Source: Bacillus sp. cl95 | GTDB lineage: Bacteria; Bacillota; Bacilli; Bacillales; Cytobacillaceae | Direction of reading: 5' to 3' | DNA length: 64,000 nt | NCBI RefSeq assembly: GCF_900115925.1 | Contig: NZ_FOYF01000004.1 | Location: forward strand, 22,347 to 86,346 | Shown: in pieces, positions 52,119-59,799 of the stretch | Position numbering within the stretch: the first letter of the stretch is position 1 | Layout: each line of letters starts with the position of its first letter | Program-made: the position numbers and the translations under genes | Notes under the pieces: model-generated | Told to the model about the DNA's origin: nothing | What the model saw: only the letters and a program-made list of their open reading frames with translations | Database searches by the model: none

Positions 52119-52173
52119 AAATAAAAAAACATACAACACCCCCAAAATGGATGCTGTATGTTCTAAAAAAGCA

Positions 52174-53811
52174 TTAATTACTTATGACAATATCATCAAA
52201 GTTTAGCCTCATGCCTGAGGTTCCTGTAACGACAATTCGGAATCTAACAGGAACTGTCTGGGTGAGGGTAAACGTTTTGACTGTTAATGTGGAGGAACTA
52301 GTGTTAGAGCTGCCAACGTTTGTCCATGTCGAGCCACCATTTGAGGACATTTGTAACTGCCAAACCGCCCCAGTATCCGTACTAAAGTTACCATGTGAAA
52401 TCTGAACGCTTTTTGCCCCGCTCACATCGAAGTTCATTGTCAGTGCTCCACTTGCACGTACACGAGCGGACTGTATACCATTTTTCTTATCTCCAGACAA
52501 ATTGCCGATAAGGGCATTATCAAAATACCATGAACCGCTCGCGAGTGTAACATTTCCTGAGGTATAGGCCGTCTTTGAACCTGACTCGAATTTCTCATTC
52601 ACCATTACCGTTCCGCCACTTCCACTAGAACCGTATCCGTATGAACCAGACTTAAACGTTGATGGATCGTACCATTTGTAACCTGCAGCAGGTGCAGACC
52701 ATGGTTCGGCTACTGGTTCTGTTGAAGTTTGTGGATTTTCCATCGATAACAAGTCAGTTGGCTGATCAAGCTGTAATCCACTTACTTGTGACAGGGCCGT
52801 GTAGCTTTCCTGTAGTGACAACCAATCTATCAAATTCACAAGCAGGGTACTATCGTTTTGTTCCTTAAAACCATCATACGTTGTTTTTTTAGAACCAGTT
52901 TCCTCACGCAAATATTTAGGAGAGGCATCTTCCACTGGAGAAGAATCCCCAATGAACGCTGCCTTACCTAATCCTAGTTTGGAAACTGCAGCGTACGGCC
53001 CCTCCGCTCTTCCCCCGCCATTATAAACACCTTGGTCGACAGCTGAACCCCAGGCTGCAGATGTTGGCGGAAGATAAACAATACCTTTTGCTTTATTTGG
53101 ATCTGTGATAGCTAATGTAGATCCTGCATGCATAGCAACCGTCGAGACTCCCGTCGTTATCCCGAAAGCTTGACTTGGAGCTACAATATCGTTGGCAGTT
53201 ACATCTCCAATCGCATTAAAACGGAACCTGATACCAAAGTTGGTTGCTAACCAGTCGGATCCTGTTACTCCTTGCATCGCTGTTGACGAGGCTTCCTCTG
53301 TTCCCATTCCTTTAGTGGGATTTGAGTAGGCTCCCCTGCGATAACCATTAAAGACCTCTGAGGCATCCCAACGATTTTTATTACGATCAGCATTATAATG
53401 GTCTCCTATAAAAAAGATACTTCCTCCATTTTGAACATATTGAATCATGGCGTCTTGTTCTGATGTTTTATAGGGAATATTCGCTTCCCCAATGACGAAC
53501 ACATTGTAGCCTTGTAAATCTTGATAAGTGATTGGAGTGGTTTTTCGCAACTCTTTTGCATAGTAACCTTTGTTGGCTAAAGCATTCGCAAAATCTGAGA
53601 ATCCCCCATCCAAAACCCAGTCCGCTGCTCCCGCTGTTTGTCCATGTGTATTATCAAATAAGACCTTCTTACCATTCGCAGTTCCGATTGGTTGCAGCTG
53701 CGGTGCAGGATCAAGGGCATTTTCTGCTGCAACAAATTCGTTAAAACAATAAGAGATTGGAGATACAAGCAAAAGCAATAATGCGAAAAGCGATAACTTT
53801 TTACGAACCAT
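52174..53811 (-). CDS. Secreted protein with GATase-like/DUF4350-type domain and C-terminal beta domain
   Basis: A 545-residue exported protein. A signal peptide (VRKKLSLFALLLLLVSPISY, cut near residue 28-30) is followed by a Rossmann/GATase-like domain (KKVLFDNTHGQTAGAADWVL, YNVFVIGEANIPY, VQNGGSIFFIGDHYNADR), a low-complexity Gly/Ser hinge (about residues 395-405) and a C-terminal beta-sandwich of about 140 residues rich in Ser/Thr (VNEKFESGSKT to FDDIVISN) like carbohydrate-binding or adhesion modules. Catalytic activity is unknown. ATG 53811 was chosen (AAAGGAG 8 nt upstream). Confidence 0.75.
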   Translation of the reverse strand: MVRKKLSLFALLLLLVSPISYCFNEFVAAENALDPAPQLQPIGTANGKKVLFDNTHGQTAGAADWVLDGGFSDFANALANKGYYAKELRKTTPITYQDLQGYNVFVIGEANIPYKTSEQDAMIQYVQNGGSIFFIGDHYNADRNKNRWDASEVFNGYRRGAYSNPTKGMGTEEASSTAMQGVTGSDWLATNFGIRFRFNAIGDVTANDIVAPSQAFGITTGVSTVAMHAGSTLAITDPNKAKGIVYLPPTSAAWGSAVDQGVYNGGGRAEGPYAAVSKLGLGKAAFIGDSSPVEDASPKYLREETGSKKTTYDGFKEQNDSTLLVNLIDWLSLQESYTALSQVSGLQLDQPTDLLSMENPQTSTEPVAEPWSAPAAGYKWYDPSTFKSGSYGYGSSGSGGTVMVNEKFESGSKTAYTSGNVTLASGSWYFDNALIGNLSGDKKNGIQSARVRASGALTMNFDVSGAKSVQISHGNFSTDTGAVWQLQMSSNGGSTWTNVGSSNTSSSTLTVKTFTLTQTVPVRFRIVVTGTSGMRLNFDDIVISN

Positions 53812-53909
53812 TCTTTTCACTCCTTTTTGTTGTATTCCTCTCTAAATTAACACAGGAATGTTGACGGAATGTGAAGAAAACCTAAAACAGAAATTTTCCC
53901 AACAAAAGA

Positions 53910-53972
53910 GTGCCTGTCACCGCCCGAAATGCGTCGAAAATCTATCGACAAATATCGGTGAGTGACAGGCAC
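53910..53972 (-). repeat. GTGCCTGTCACC hairpin repeat (copy 2)
   Basis: 63 bp: GTGCCTGTCACCGCCCGAAA ... TCGACAAATATCGG ... GTGACAGGCAC. A long imperfect stem; on the minus strand it ends in TCTTTTG just past the epimerase stop, so it can serve as its terminator. Confidence 0.8.
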
Positions 53973-53975
53973 CTA

Positions 53976-54701
53976 TTAAAATAATTCCGCAATATTTATA
54001 CGCTGATCAAACATCCGATCATCACGTTGAAAATGAGTGACCTCTTTAATTTCCCAATTAGCCTTGTGTTTTTCCATTAAATAATTGACGATTTCATAAA
54101 AGTGAAACTTTTGATTAGAATTAACGAGATAAGTGTCTGGACTATATTCAAGCGCAGCCTCTACAATTATACGGGCAGTTTCGGGCAAGAAGCTTGTAGA
54201 AGGATACCATTTTGAACTCGCCTCAATCGCACCATGTTCTTTAAAGCTGCGTTCTAAAAAGTCAATCATGTTATTGGAGCCTGCCTCAGTACCAATCTGC
54301 CAGCCTAGTCTTAATATGACAGCATTCTGATGGTATTTACGAACCGTTTCCTCGCATTCTATTTTATATCGTCCGTAATCTTCTTCTGCATTCGGAGTAC
54401 TTTCCACTGTGTATGGTCCCGTTCCTTTTTCGGAAAAAACAGAGACCGTGCTCGTAAACAAAAGTTTAATTCCAAGCTCATTCGTTGCTTTCGCTATGTA
54501 TTGAAGCCATTCAACCGGACCGGTAGCAATCTGGAAAAATACATCCGGATTCGTTTCTTTAATATAATCGTATACAACTTGAGCATCATCTGTTGGAACC
54601 TTAGAACGGTCCCAAACAATAACCTCTATTCCGCGCTTTAGCAATTCCTTATAAACAAACGGGGCAACTGCTCCATTCATACCGGTAATCATCGCTTTCA
54701 T
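53976..54701 (-). CDS. NAD(P)-dependent sugar epimerase/dehydratase-like protein
   Basis: A 241-residue extended SDR (RmlD/NAD-dependent epimerase class). It begins MKAMITGMNGAVAPFVYKEL with a Gly-rich motif, shows FTSTVSVFSEKGTGPYT and the YGRYKIECE triad Tyr-x-x-x-Lys, and ends with a C-terminal substrate region (STSFLPETARIIVEAALEYS). It is shorter than canonical enzymes. Possible role in cell-surface sugar modification, unproved. ATG 54701 was chosen with AAAGGAAG 8 nt upstream. Terminated by a repeat hairpin. Confidence 0.82.
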   Translation of the reverse strand: MKAMITGMNGAVAPFVYKELLKRGIEVIVWDRSKVPTDDAQVVYDYIKETNPDVFFQIATGPVEWLQYIAKATNELGIKLLFTSTVSVFSEKGTGPYTVESTPNAEEDYGRYKIECEETVRKYHQNAVILRLGWQIGTEAGSNNMIDFLERSFKEHGAIEASSKWYPSTSFLPETARIIVEAALEYSPDTYLVNSNQKFHFYEIVNYLMEKHKANWEIKEVTHFQRDDRMFDQRINIAELF

Positions 54702-54764
54702 GTGCAATACTTCCTTTCCAATTGCGAATTCTCTTTCCTTACCATACCTATAAAATGTCATGGC

Positions 54765-55709
54765 TTATCTATGAAAATGCCCAATGGCACCATCAGGTAA
54801 TACCGCATGAACCCCTTTAACCCTATTTACAATTTGAGTGATTTTCAAATCTACAGCCACACTTGCAAGAGCTGTAGCCTCTACCTTACTTAAAGTATAT
54901 GACTCTTGTAAGAATTCAAGCATCCCCTCAAGGGCCATAATAGTTGCCTTGTTCAAATCTTCATGAAAACCGAAAGTAATCCACCCTGAAGGTGTATGTG
55001 CCATAGGCATTTTTAAAGAAATATCTTCTTTTAAGACAAATGAAAGATCGACTAGATCCATCGGACATTCGATTGCTTGCCCTGAAACTTCTCCGTCGCC
55101 TTGTGCTGCATGACCATCCCCTACGGAGAATAATCCACCTTCAACTGCAATTGGTAAGAATAAGGTACTCCCTTTTACAAGCTCTTTGCAGTCAATATTT
55201 CCGCCACAATACCTTGGAGGAATAGTAGAATGTATTCCTCGTTCGCTTGGTGCTGTGCTCATGACACCCATAAATGGTTTAAGTGGCACTGTGAAATGGT
55301 GATTTTTATAATGACATGACCCAAGTGCCCTCTCGCTATCTAAATCCCAATCAAAAACAATTTCATTTTCTTCTGATAAGCCTAGTGCTATGTTATGCCA
55401 GTTTTTTGACCCACCAGCACAATTCCAACCATACCAACTCGGTATGATATCATTGATCTTAACTTCTAACGTCATTCCTGGTTTCGCACCATTTATGGCA
55501 ATAGGACCGATAACTGGGTGTCCCCACTCCTTTTCCTTTTCTCTGGATTGATAACGGATTCTCTCACCATCTTTAGGTGTGAACCCCCAACCAATATCGA
55601 TTGAATTCATCCGTATAGAATCTCCCGAGTTGATCGTAAGAATAGGTTCATAGTCTTTGCTGAAAGATGCATGCAAGTTCTCGTTTTTCGCTTCTAGTTT
55701 ATGAATCAT
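54765..55709 (-). CDS. Acetamidase/formamidase family protein
   Basis: A 314-residue amidase of the FmdA/AmdA family. The diagnostic block is GLFSVGDGHAAQGDGEVSGQ near residues 191-210, with CGGNIDCKELVKGSTLFLPI before it and GPIAINGAKPGMTLEVKIND in the first half. It hydrolyses short amides such as formamide or acetamide to ammonia and the acid. AGGAG is 6 nt before the ATG. It lies 63 nt upstream of the epimerase gene on the same strand; co-transcription is possible but not clearly functional. Confidence 0.92.
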   Translation of the reverse strand: MIHKLEAKNENLHASFSKDYEPILTINSGDSIRMNSIDIGWGFTPKDGERIRYQSREKEKEWGHPVIGPIAINGAKPGMTLEVKINDIIPSWYGWNCAGGSKNWHNIALGLSEENEIVFDWDLDSERALGSCHYKNHHFTVPLKPFMGVMSTAPSERGIHSTIPPRYCGGNIDCKELVKGSTLFLPIAVEGGLFSVGDGHAAQGDGEVSGQAIECPMDLVDLSFVLKEDISLKMPMAHTPSGWITFGFHEDLNKATIMALEGMLEFLQESYTLSKVEATALASVAVDLKITQIVNRVKGVHAVLPDGAIGHFHR

Positions 55710-55747
55710 CTTAATCTCCTATAATCATATATGATTGTGTTCCTCTA

Positions 55748-56551
55748 TTATCGAATAAAGGCTAATATTTCTTCCTTTCGCTTCTCCCAATCGTACTCGC
55801 TATTATTCAGCAGCAAACTTTTAATGCGCAGCTGGGCAAGCGTTTCTTTTTCTAATTCTTTACGTTCTTTTAAGAACTGGATAACACCCGCTTCGCCTTG
55901 TAAGTTTCGTGCTTGCCCATAAGATTGTTCTGTATAATACCAAGTAAGAAATTCAAACCATTCCTTTGAACGGTCTTTCCGAACACTGTTTAAACTTTCC
56001 TCTATATTGTCTTGTTCAAAGTAAAGAATGACTGGGTCTAACTCCGCAATGATTCCCGTTATTTTATCTATGTGATTGAATATCTGCTCTTTGGGAACAT
56101 CATGCTTTGCAAGTAAAAAAGTATATGGATTCTGTAGGAAGCAGCATTCAAGGACATAAACATCATTATCAGAACGCGCCATTTCCACAAATTCTTTCCA
56201 CTTAGCTAAAGTAACTTCACAAAAATCTTCGATGGGCAATCCGTAGACATCATAAGCTTTAAGAGCATGATGTAGGTGGGGGTTCTTCTCATATAAATTC
56301 CCGTATGGAATGAAGAACCTATTCTGTTTTTGAGTTGCATATGAACGGATATCAGGAAAATCTTTTTCCAACTCTTTGAGCTGTAATGCTGAGAGACAAG
56401 AGATCGATTCATAATCAGCCGGGTTCTCACTATTACCTTCTAAATAAATCTTCACGTCGTTTCCCTGATCTTGTAATATATCAGCCAGCCAAGTAGCAGT
56501 TGTCGTCTTTCCTGATCCGGGAATTCCCTCAACTATATATAATTTTCCCAT
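55748..56551 (-). CDS. P-loop NTPase/kinase-like protein
   Basis: A 267-residue soluble protein. Walker A is VEGIPGSGKTTTATWLAD at the N-terminus and a Walker-B-like strand is NDVYVLECCFLQNPY; a charged lid segment (LNSVRKDRSKEWFEFL) follows. It resembles small-molecule or nucleoside-kinase-like P-loop proteins of unknown substrate. AGGAGG precedes the ATG. It is 38 nt upstream of the amidase gene on the same strand. Divergent from the gene at 56752, with a hairpin repeat between. Confidence 0.8.
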   Translation of the reverse strand: MGKLYIVEGIPGSGKTTTATWLADILQDQGNDVKIYLEGNSENPADYESISCLSALQLKELEKDFPDIRSYATQKQNRFFIPYGNLYEKNPHLHHALKAYDVYGLPIEDFCEVTLAKWKEFVEMARSDNDVYVLECCFLQNPYTFLLAKHDVPKEQIFNHIDKITGIIAELDPVILYFEQDNIEESLNSVRKDRSKEWFEFLTWYYTEQSYGQARNLQGEAGVIQFLKERKELEKETLAQLRIKSLLLNNSEYDWEKRKEEILAFIR

Positions 56552-56629
56552 TTCTATTATCCTCCTGTATTCCTCATCTTCTAATAGTTTGATTGAGCCA
56601 TTATGATTTCCTGCTGAATTGTAAAAAAA

Positions 56630-56691
56630 GTGCCTGTCACCGCCCGAAATGTGTCGAAAGCAATCGACAAACTTCGGGGAGTGACAGGCAC
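56630..56691 (-). repeat. GTGCCTGTCACC hairpin repeat (copy 3)
   Basis: 62 bp with arms GTGCCTGTCACCGCCCGAAA and TTCGGGGAGTGACAGGCAC around a short core. It lies in a divergent promoter region, not after a gene, with TTTTTTT on the minus strand, so its role here is unlikely to be simple termination. Confidence 0.8.
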
Positions 56692-56751
56692 AAATCTTCT
56701 CACCCTACATAATATATAGGCAGAAGTTTAATGAGCGATAGGAGGATAAAA

Positions 56752-57243
56752 ATGATTAATTTCCAGCCTTTTAGTGGAACCGTAACCATGATTAGTGACT
56801 TTTCAGTATCAGAAAATGATCCAGCAGCCGGTTGTTATAAACTATTCTCAGTCGATAACGGATTCGGTAATTCAGTTAATTTCGTAGTGGAGCCTACTAC
56901 TTATTTTGTAGATCACTTAATGGTGGGAGTAGGAGACAGAGTAACAGGATACTATGATGCCAATGCACCCGTGCCAATGATATACCCTCCACAATACCGA
57001 GCACTTGTCATGGTAAAAGAAACACCCTATCAAAATGTAAAAGTAAGCTACTTTAACAACCAATTAGTGAGCAGTGATGGTCAGTTAAGATTAAACGTTT
57101 CCCCATACACACAAATCATATTACAAAACGGGCAAGCATTTACGAGCCCCCCAGCTAACCGTAATCTGATTGTGATCTATGGCGCTTCCACAAAAAGCAT
57201 ACCTGCCCAAACTACACCCTATAAAATTATTGTGTTGTGTTAG
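56752..57243 (+). CDS. Conserved protein of unknown function
   Basis: A 163-residue protein rich in beta strands, no signal peptide or membrane helix. Visible parts are MINFQPFSGTVTMISDFSVS at the start, a repeated-looking pair of halves (VNFVVEPTTYFVDHL and LNVSPYTQIILQNG), and PMIYPPQYRALVMVKETPYQ. It may be an OB-like two-half fold; this is a guess from strand pattern. I do not recognise the family. AGGAGG is 6 nt before the ATG at 56752; the ATG seven codons earlier lacks a site. Followed by a dispersed repeat. Confidence 0.75.
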   Translation: MINFQPFSGTVTMISDFSVSENDPAAGCYKLFSVDNGFGNSVNFVVEPTTYFVDHLMVGVGDRVTGYYDANAPVPMIYPPQYRALVMVKETPYQNVKVSYFNNQLVSSDGQLRLNVSPYTQIILQNGQAFTSPPANRNLIVIYGASTKSIPAQTTPYKIIVLC

Positions 57244-57244
57244 A

Positions 57245-57361
57245 AAAGCGGAAGCGCCCTGATCAGCCCCGACAGGCATAAGACGAAGCGCGCAGGAAAT
57301 CCTGATTTCTGGAGCGATTTGGCTTATGACCCCGAGGGGCTGGGCGCTGGAGCTAGACAGT
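57245..57361. repeat. GCGGAAGCGCC-type dispersed palindromic repeat
   Basis: About 117 bp of GC-rich, imperfectly palindromic sequence: GCGCCCTGATCAGCCCC, CATAAG in the left half; CTTATG, GGGGCTGGGCGC in the right half, ending GGAGCTAGACAG. I recognise this layout as a widespread Bacillus intergenic repeat. It directly follows a stop codon and could form a large hairpin in mRNA. Confidence 0.7.
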
Positions 57362-57402
57362 GGTCTCCGTAAGAATTTTAAACTTTCTTATTTACTTAAA
57401 AA

Positions 57403-57464
57403 GTGCCTGTCACCAACCGAAAAATGTCAAAAACATTCGACAAACTTCGGGGAGTGACAGGCAC
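57403..57464 (-). repeat. GTGCCTGTCACC hairpin repeat (copy 4)
   Basis: 62 bp with arms GTGCCTGTCACC and GTGACAGGCAC; on the minus strand a TTTTTAAG tail follows, just after the thiamine-binding protein gene, so it probably terminates it. Confidence 0.8.
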
Positions 57465-57480
57465 CAAAATCAGCACTACC

Positions 57481-57783
57481 TTATAATTTCGCTTGAACTG
57501 CCTGTAGCTTGCTCTCCATTGAATGTTTCTTGTCGCGTCGGTCATCAATGCGAATATTCGTGCACACTCGCTGCAAACCTTTTTGAAAAGGAACTTCATG
57601 AATTTCCTGAACCACTTCAAGCAACTTCTTTAGGTCACCCTCAATCAACGTACTCATTGGAGTTAATTGGAATTTGATTTCCCCTTCATGTTTTTGGAGA
57701 ACTTTATGTATTTCAGCCACATACTCGCTCACACTTGGTGTTTCCGTCCCTACTGGGATTACAGTAATATCGATGATAGCCAT
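57481..57783 (-). CDS. MTH1187/YqgV family thiamine-binding protein
   Basis: A 100-residue ferredoxin-like fold protein: MAIIDITVIPVGTETPSVSE at the start, FQLTPMSTLIEGDLKKLLEV in the middle and GLQRVCTNIRIDDRRDK at the end match the YqgV/MTH1187 family, which binds thiamine or a related compound and usually forms tetramers. ATG 57783 with AGGAGG 6 nt upstream was chosen; a longer frame upstream lacks a site and conservation. Its hairpin repeat terminator follows. No TPP riboswitch was seen. Confidence 0.88.
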   Translation of the reverse strand: MAIIDITVIPVGTETPSVSEYVAEIHKVLQKHEGEIKFQLTPMSTLIEGDLKKLLEVVQEIHEVPFQKGLQRVCTNIRIDDRRDKKHSMESKLQAVQAKL

Positions 57784-57919
57784 AATGGACCTCCTGCATT
57801 CATTAATTCTTTCTATAATAGCATACATCTTTAGAAAATTTCCTACCTTGGCACCTCTCAAAAATGAGTTATGTATACAATCTTCCAAAACACCACAACA
57901 TACAAACGGAGGGATGTAG

Positions 57920-58072
57920 ATGAACACTAATTTTCCTAAAGTCATATGTCCGAACTGCAACGCCCAACACGAAATTGATATGGTTCTAACCGCTCAATCA
58001 AATCAAAATGTAATCTTCCATTGTCCTGAATGTGAGTATGAACTCCGGAATATTGAAACAAGTAAGGGTTGA
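57920..58072 (+). CDS. Small zinc-ribbon protein (50 residues)
   Basis: A 50-residue protein starting MNTNFPKVICPNCNAQHEID and containing a second CPEC near residue 35, so two CPxC knuckles that should bind one zinc ion. GGAGGG is 6 nt before the ATG, and a strong hairpin (58072-58124) overlaps the stop codon, so the unit looks real despite its size. Function is unknown; similar small zinc ribbons may bind nucleic acid or protein. It is divergent from the thiamine-binding protein gene. Confidence 0.75.
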   Translation: MNTNFPKVICPNCNAQHEIDMVLTAQSNQNVIFHCPECEYELRNIETSKG

Positions 58073-58124
58073 TTGGTGTCAGGCAATGGAAATGTTTCGT
58101 TTTCCGCGCCTGACACCAATTTTG
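58072..58124 (+). repeat. TGGTGTCAG...CTGACACCA hairpin repeat (copy 2), terminator-like
   Basis: A 13-bp stem ATTGGTGTCAGGC / GCCTGACACCAAT, a 23-nt loop and TTTTG. It resembles the hairpin at 30522-30572 and ends the zinc-ribbon gene. Confidence 0.75.
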
Positions 58125-58626
58125 TTATCACTTGCTTTATTCTAATACCAGTATAGCTACTAACACTTCATAGCGATCAAACCTCATTTCAGTTAAAGAA
58201 TATACTCTTGTCTCTTCAAAAAACCCCCTCATATAATAAAGATCATCTATCCTACATACAATGTGTTTTTCCTCTGGTCCCCTCTAAGGATTCATTATGT
58301 AATGTGACAGTGACACTCTTATTACCTCTAACTATCATAAAGCCAAAAAGCAATTCTCCTTTTCTTCTTTCAGGCTCGTCCAATAGAATCTCATTTGTTT
58401 AGGCATAGGCATTGTCCCAATGGCCCCGCAAGAAATTTAACTTATCAATATAAATTATCCTATTATGTATATTTTACCCATTTATTATAGTACCACTTTT
58501 CATTAAATGAAAAATCATTCCCCTTGTCCATAAAATAATTCCAATTTATAGGCCGGATTCTCACTCAAAAATCGATTATTTCCGTATGCTAATTTGAACA
58601 AAATTTTTAAAGGAGAGTGGAATAAC
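58125..58626. other. Gap upstream of the poly-Ser coat gene
   Basis: No gene recognised. A possible sigma-K promoter is at 58563-58591: AC (58563), 18-bp spacer, CGTATGCTA (one change from CATANNNTA). The rest is AT-rich with no clear structure. Confidence 0.3.
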
Positions 58627-59319
58627 ATGGGTTTGATTCATGTCAAGAAAAAGGAGTTTGATAAGAAGGTCCATTGGCATCTTGAAAAGAAACATGAAAG
58701 CAGCTGTGATCATCATTCTGATGAAAGTAGCAGTAGCAGCAGTAGTAGCAGCAGTAGCAGCAGTAGCAGCAGTAGCAGCAGTAGCAGCAGTAGCAGCAGT
58801 AGTAGTAGCCACCCTTGGAATCCTCCTGGACATCAAGAACATTGTATAGAAGATGTTCTAAAAGCGATATTACATGCACAGAAGAAGGTCAAAAAGGAAA
58901 AAGAGTGCGATACTTCCTGCAAGGAATCCATTCAGCAATTATTAGGTGAGTCGAAGAAACCTAAGAAAAACACAATTCCTTTCATTCTTTATTGCGGTGA
59001 TTGTGAACCTTTTAAAGCTACTGGAGTAACTACTTATTCAAGTTATTCGAAAAAGGAAAAGTTCGCTTGTATCACTTCATTCATATTCAGAATAAAGGCA
59101 ATTGAAAATAATTGCGCCGTTCTTGAGCTTTTAAAAATCAAATCTGAAAAGGAGCACTCTTCAGATAGTAAAAATTGCAAATCTAAAGATGTTTGTTCTC
59201 CATGTTGTCAAATCGATGGTAAAGATGTAGACGATTTAGAAAAAACAGGGATTTGCATTACAGTTGACCTTTCCTGCTTCTGCGCTATTACATGCTTGCC
59301 TGCAGTTTGCTTAAAATAA
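58627..59319 (+). CDS. CotY/CotZ-like spore coat protein with poly-serine insert
   Basis: A 230-residue protein. An N-terminal 33-residue charged part is followed by 28 consecutive Ser (58726-58809), then a CotY/CotZ-type domain: HCIEDVLKAILHAQKKVKKE, Cys-rich CDTSCKESIQQLLG, NTIPFILYCGDCEPFKATGV, and the C-terminal CITVDLSCFCAITCLPAVCL. These proteins build the disulfide-linked spore crust or exosporium. Family members in B. subtilis and B. cereus lack such a long Ser run. AAAGGAGAG is 9 nt before ATG 58627. The serine codons form a 9-bp tandem repeat. Confidence 0.88.
   Translation: MGLIHVKKKEFDKKVHWHLEKKHESSCDHHSDESSSSSSSSSSSSSSSSSSSSSSSSSSSSHPWNPPGHQEHCIEDVLKAILHAQKKVKKEKECDTSCKESIQQLLGESKKPKKNTIPFILYCGDCEPFKATGVTTYSSYSKKEKFACITSFIFRIKAIENNCAVLELLKIKSEKEHSSDSKNCKSKDVCSPCCQIDGKDVDDLEKTGICITVDLSCFCAITCLPAVCLK
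58747..58800 (+). repeat. 9-bp tandem repeat AGCAGCAGT, six copies
   Basis: Six perfect in-frame copies of AGCAGCAGT encode part of the poly-Ser run of the CotZ-like protein; related AGT/AGC codons flank them. Slippage would change the Ser tract by three residues at a time without breaking the frame. Confidence 0.9.
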
Positions 59320-59324
59320 ATGAA

Positions 59325-59372
59325 AAAGTAGTTTAAGCCCAGTTAATTAACTGGGTTTAAACTACTTTATCT
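59325..59372. terminator. Bidirectional terminator between coat and ParR-like genes
   Basis: A near-perfect 44-nt palindrome (AAAGTAGTTTAAGCCCAGTT in the left arm, one mismatch) between convergent genes, with A- and T-rich ends. Confidence 0.85.
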
Positions 59373-59415
59373 AAAAGGTAAACTTAAATTTAAGTGATGA
59401 CCTTTTTGATAACTT

Positions 59416-59787
59416 CTATCCTCCAAAAGCATTTAGCACTTCCTCGATATCTTCTAAATTCAAGTCTTTGGACTCCTTTTGCAAATCACCTAATTGTGTG
59501 ACATATGGAGAATGTTTTTTTGGGGAGGTGCCATATTGCAGCATTTTTTTTATTTCTGATAACTCCAATAATACTTCTTCAAGATTACCATTAGGCAATC
59601 TTGGATGAAGGTAACTATTTAGTGCAGATAAGACAAGATGGATAAGAGTATTGTTTTTCGCATGATATTCAATTTGGTCCTGAATTTTGGAAGAAACAAT
59701 ATGAGTGTCACCTGTTTTCACATCGATGAATTCATCAGGGAGAGTAATTGCTGTCTTATTGTGGTAATCAGTAAAAATTCTAGACAT
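59416..59787 (-). CDS. Small protein encoded behind the ParM-like gene (ParR candidate)
   Basis: A 123-residue acidic protein: MSRIFTDYHNKTAITLPDEF at the start, a helical centre (NTLIHLVLSALNSYLHPRLP, LEEVLLELSEIKKMLQYG) and an acidic tail (LNLEDIEEVLNAFGG). I do not recognise it by sequence. Its size and place 12 nt after an actin-like ParM gene are those of a ParR/AlfB-type DNA-binding adaptor, which joins the actin filament to a centromere. AGAAGG is 8 nt before the ATG at 59787. A ParR function is an inference from context. Confidence 0.6.
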   Translation of the reverse strand: MSRIFTDYHNKTAITLPDEFIDVKTGDTHIVSSKIQDQIEYHAKNNTLIHLVLSALNSYLHPRLPNGNLEEVLLELSEIKKMLQYGTSPKKHSPYVTQLGDLQKESKDLNLEDIEEVLNAFGG

Positions 59788-59799
59788 ATCTATCACCTT

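Noticed and set aside
58208..58402. A 64-codon plus-strand frame upstream of the coat gene
   Set aside because: No ribosome site, low-quality composition, and no conserved features.
58576..58879. Low-complexity minus-strand frames (Ala/Thr or Cys/Tyr repeats) opposite the poly-Ser tract
   Set aside because: They only mirror the AGC/AGT tandem repeat; the plus-strand protein has a ribosome site and coat domain.
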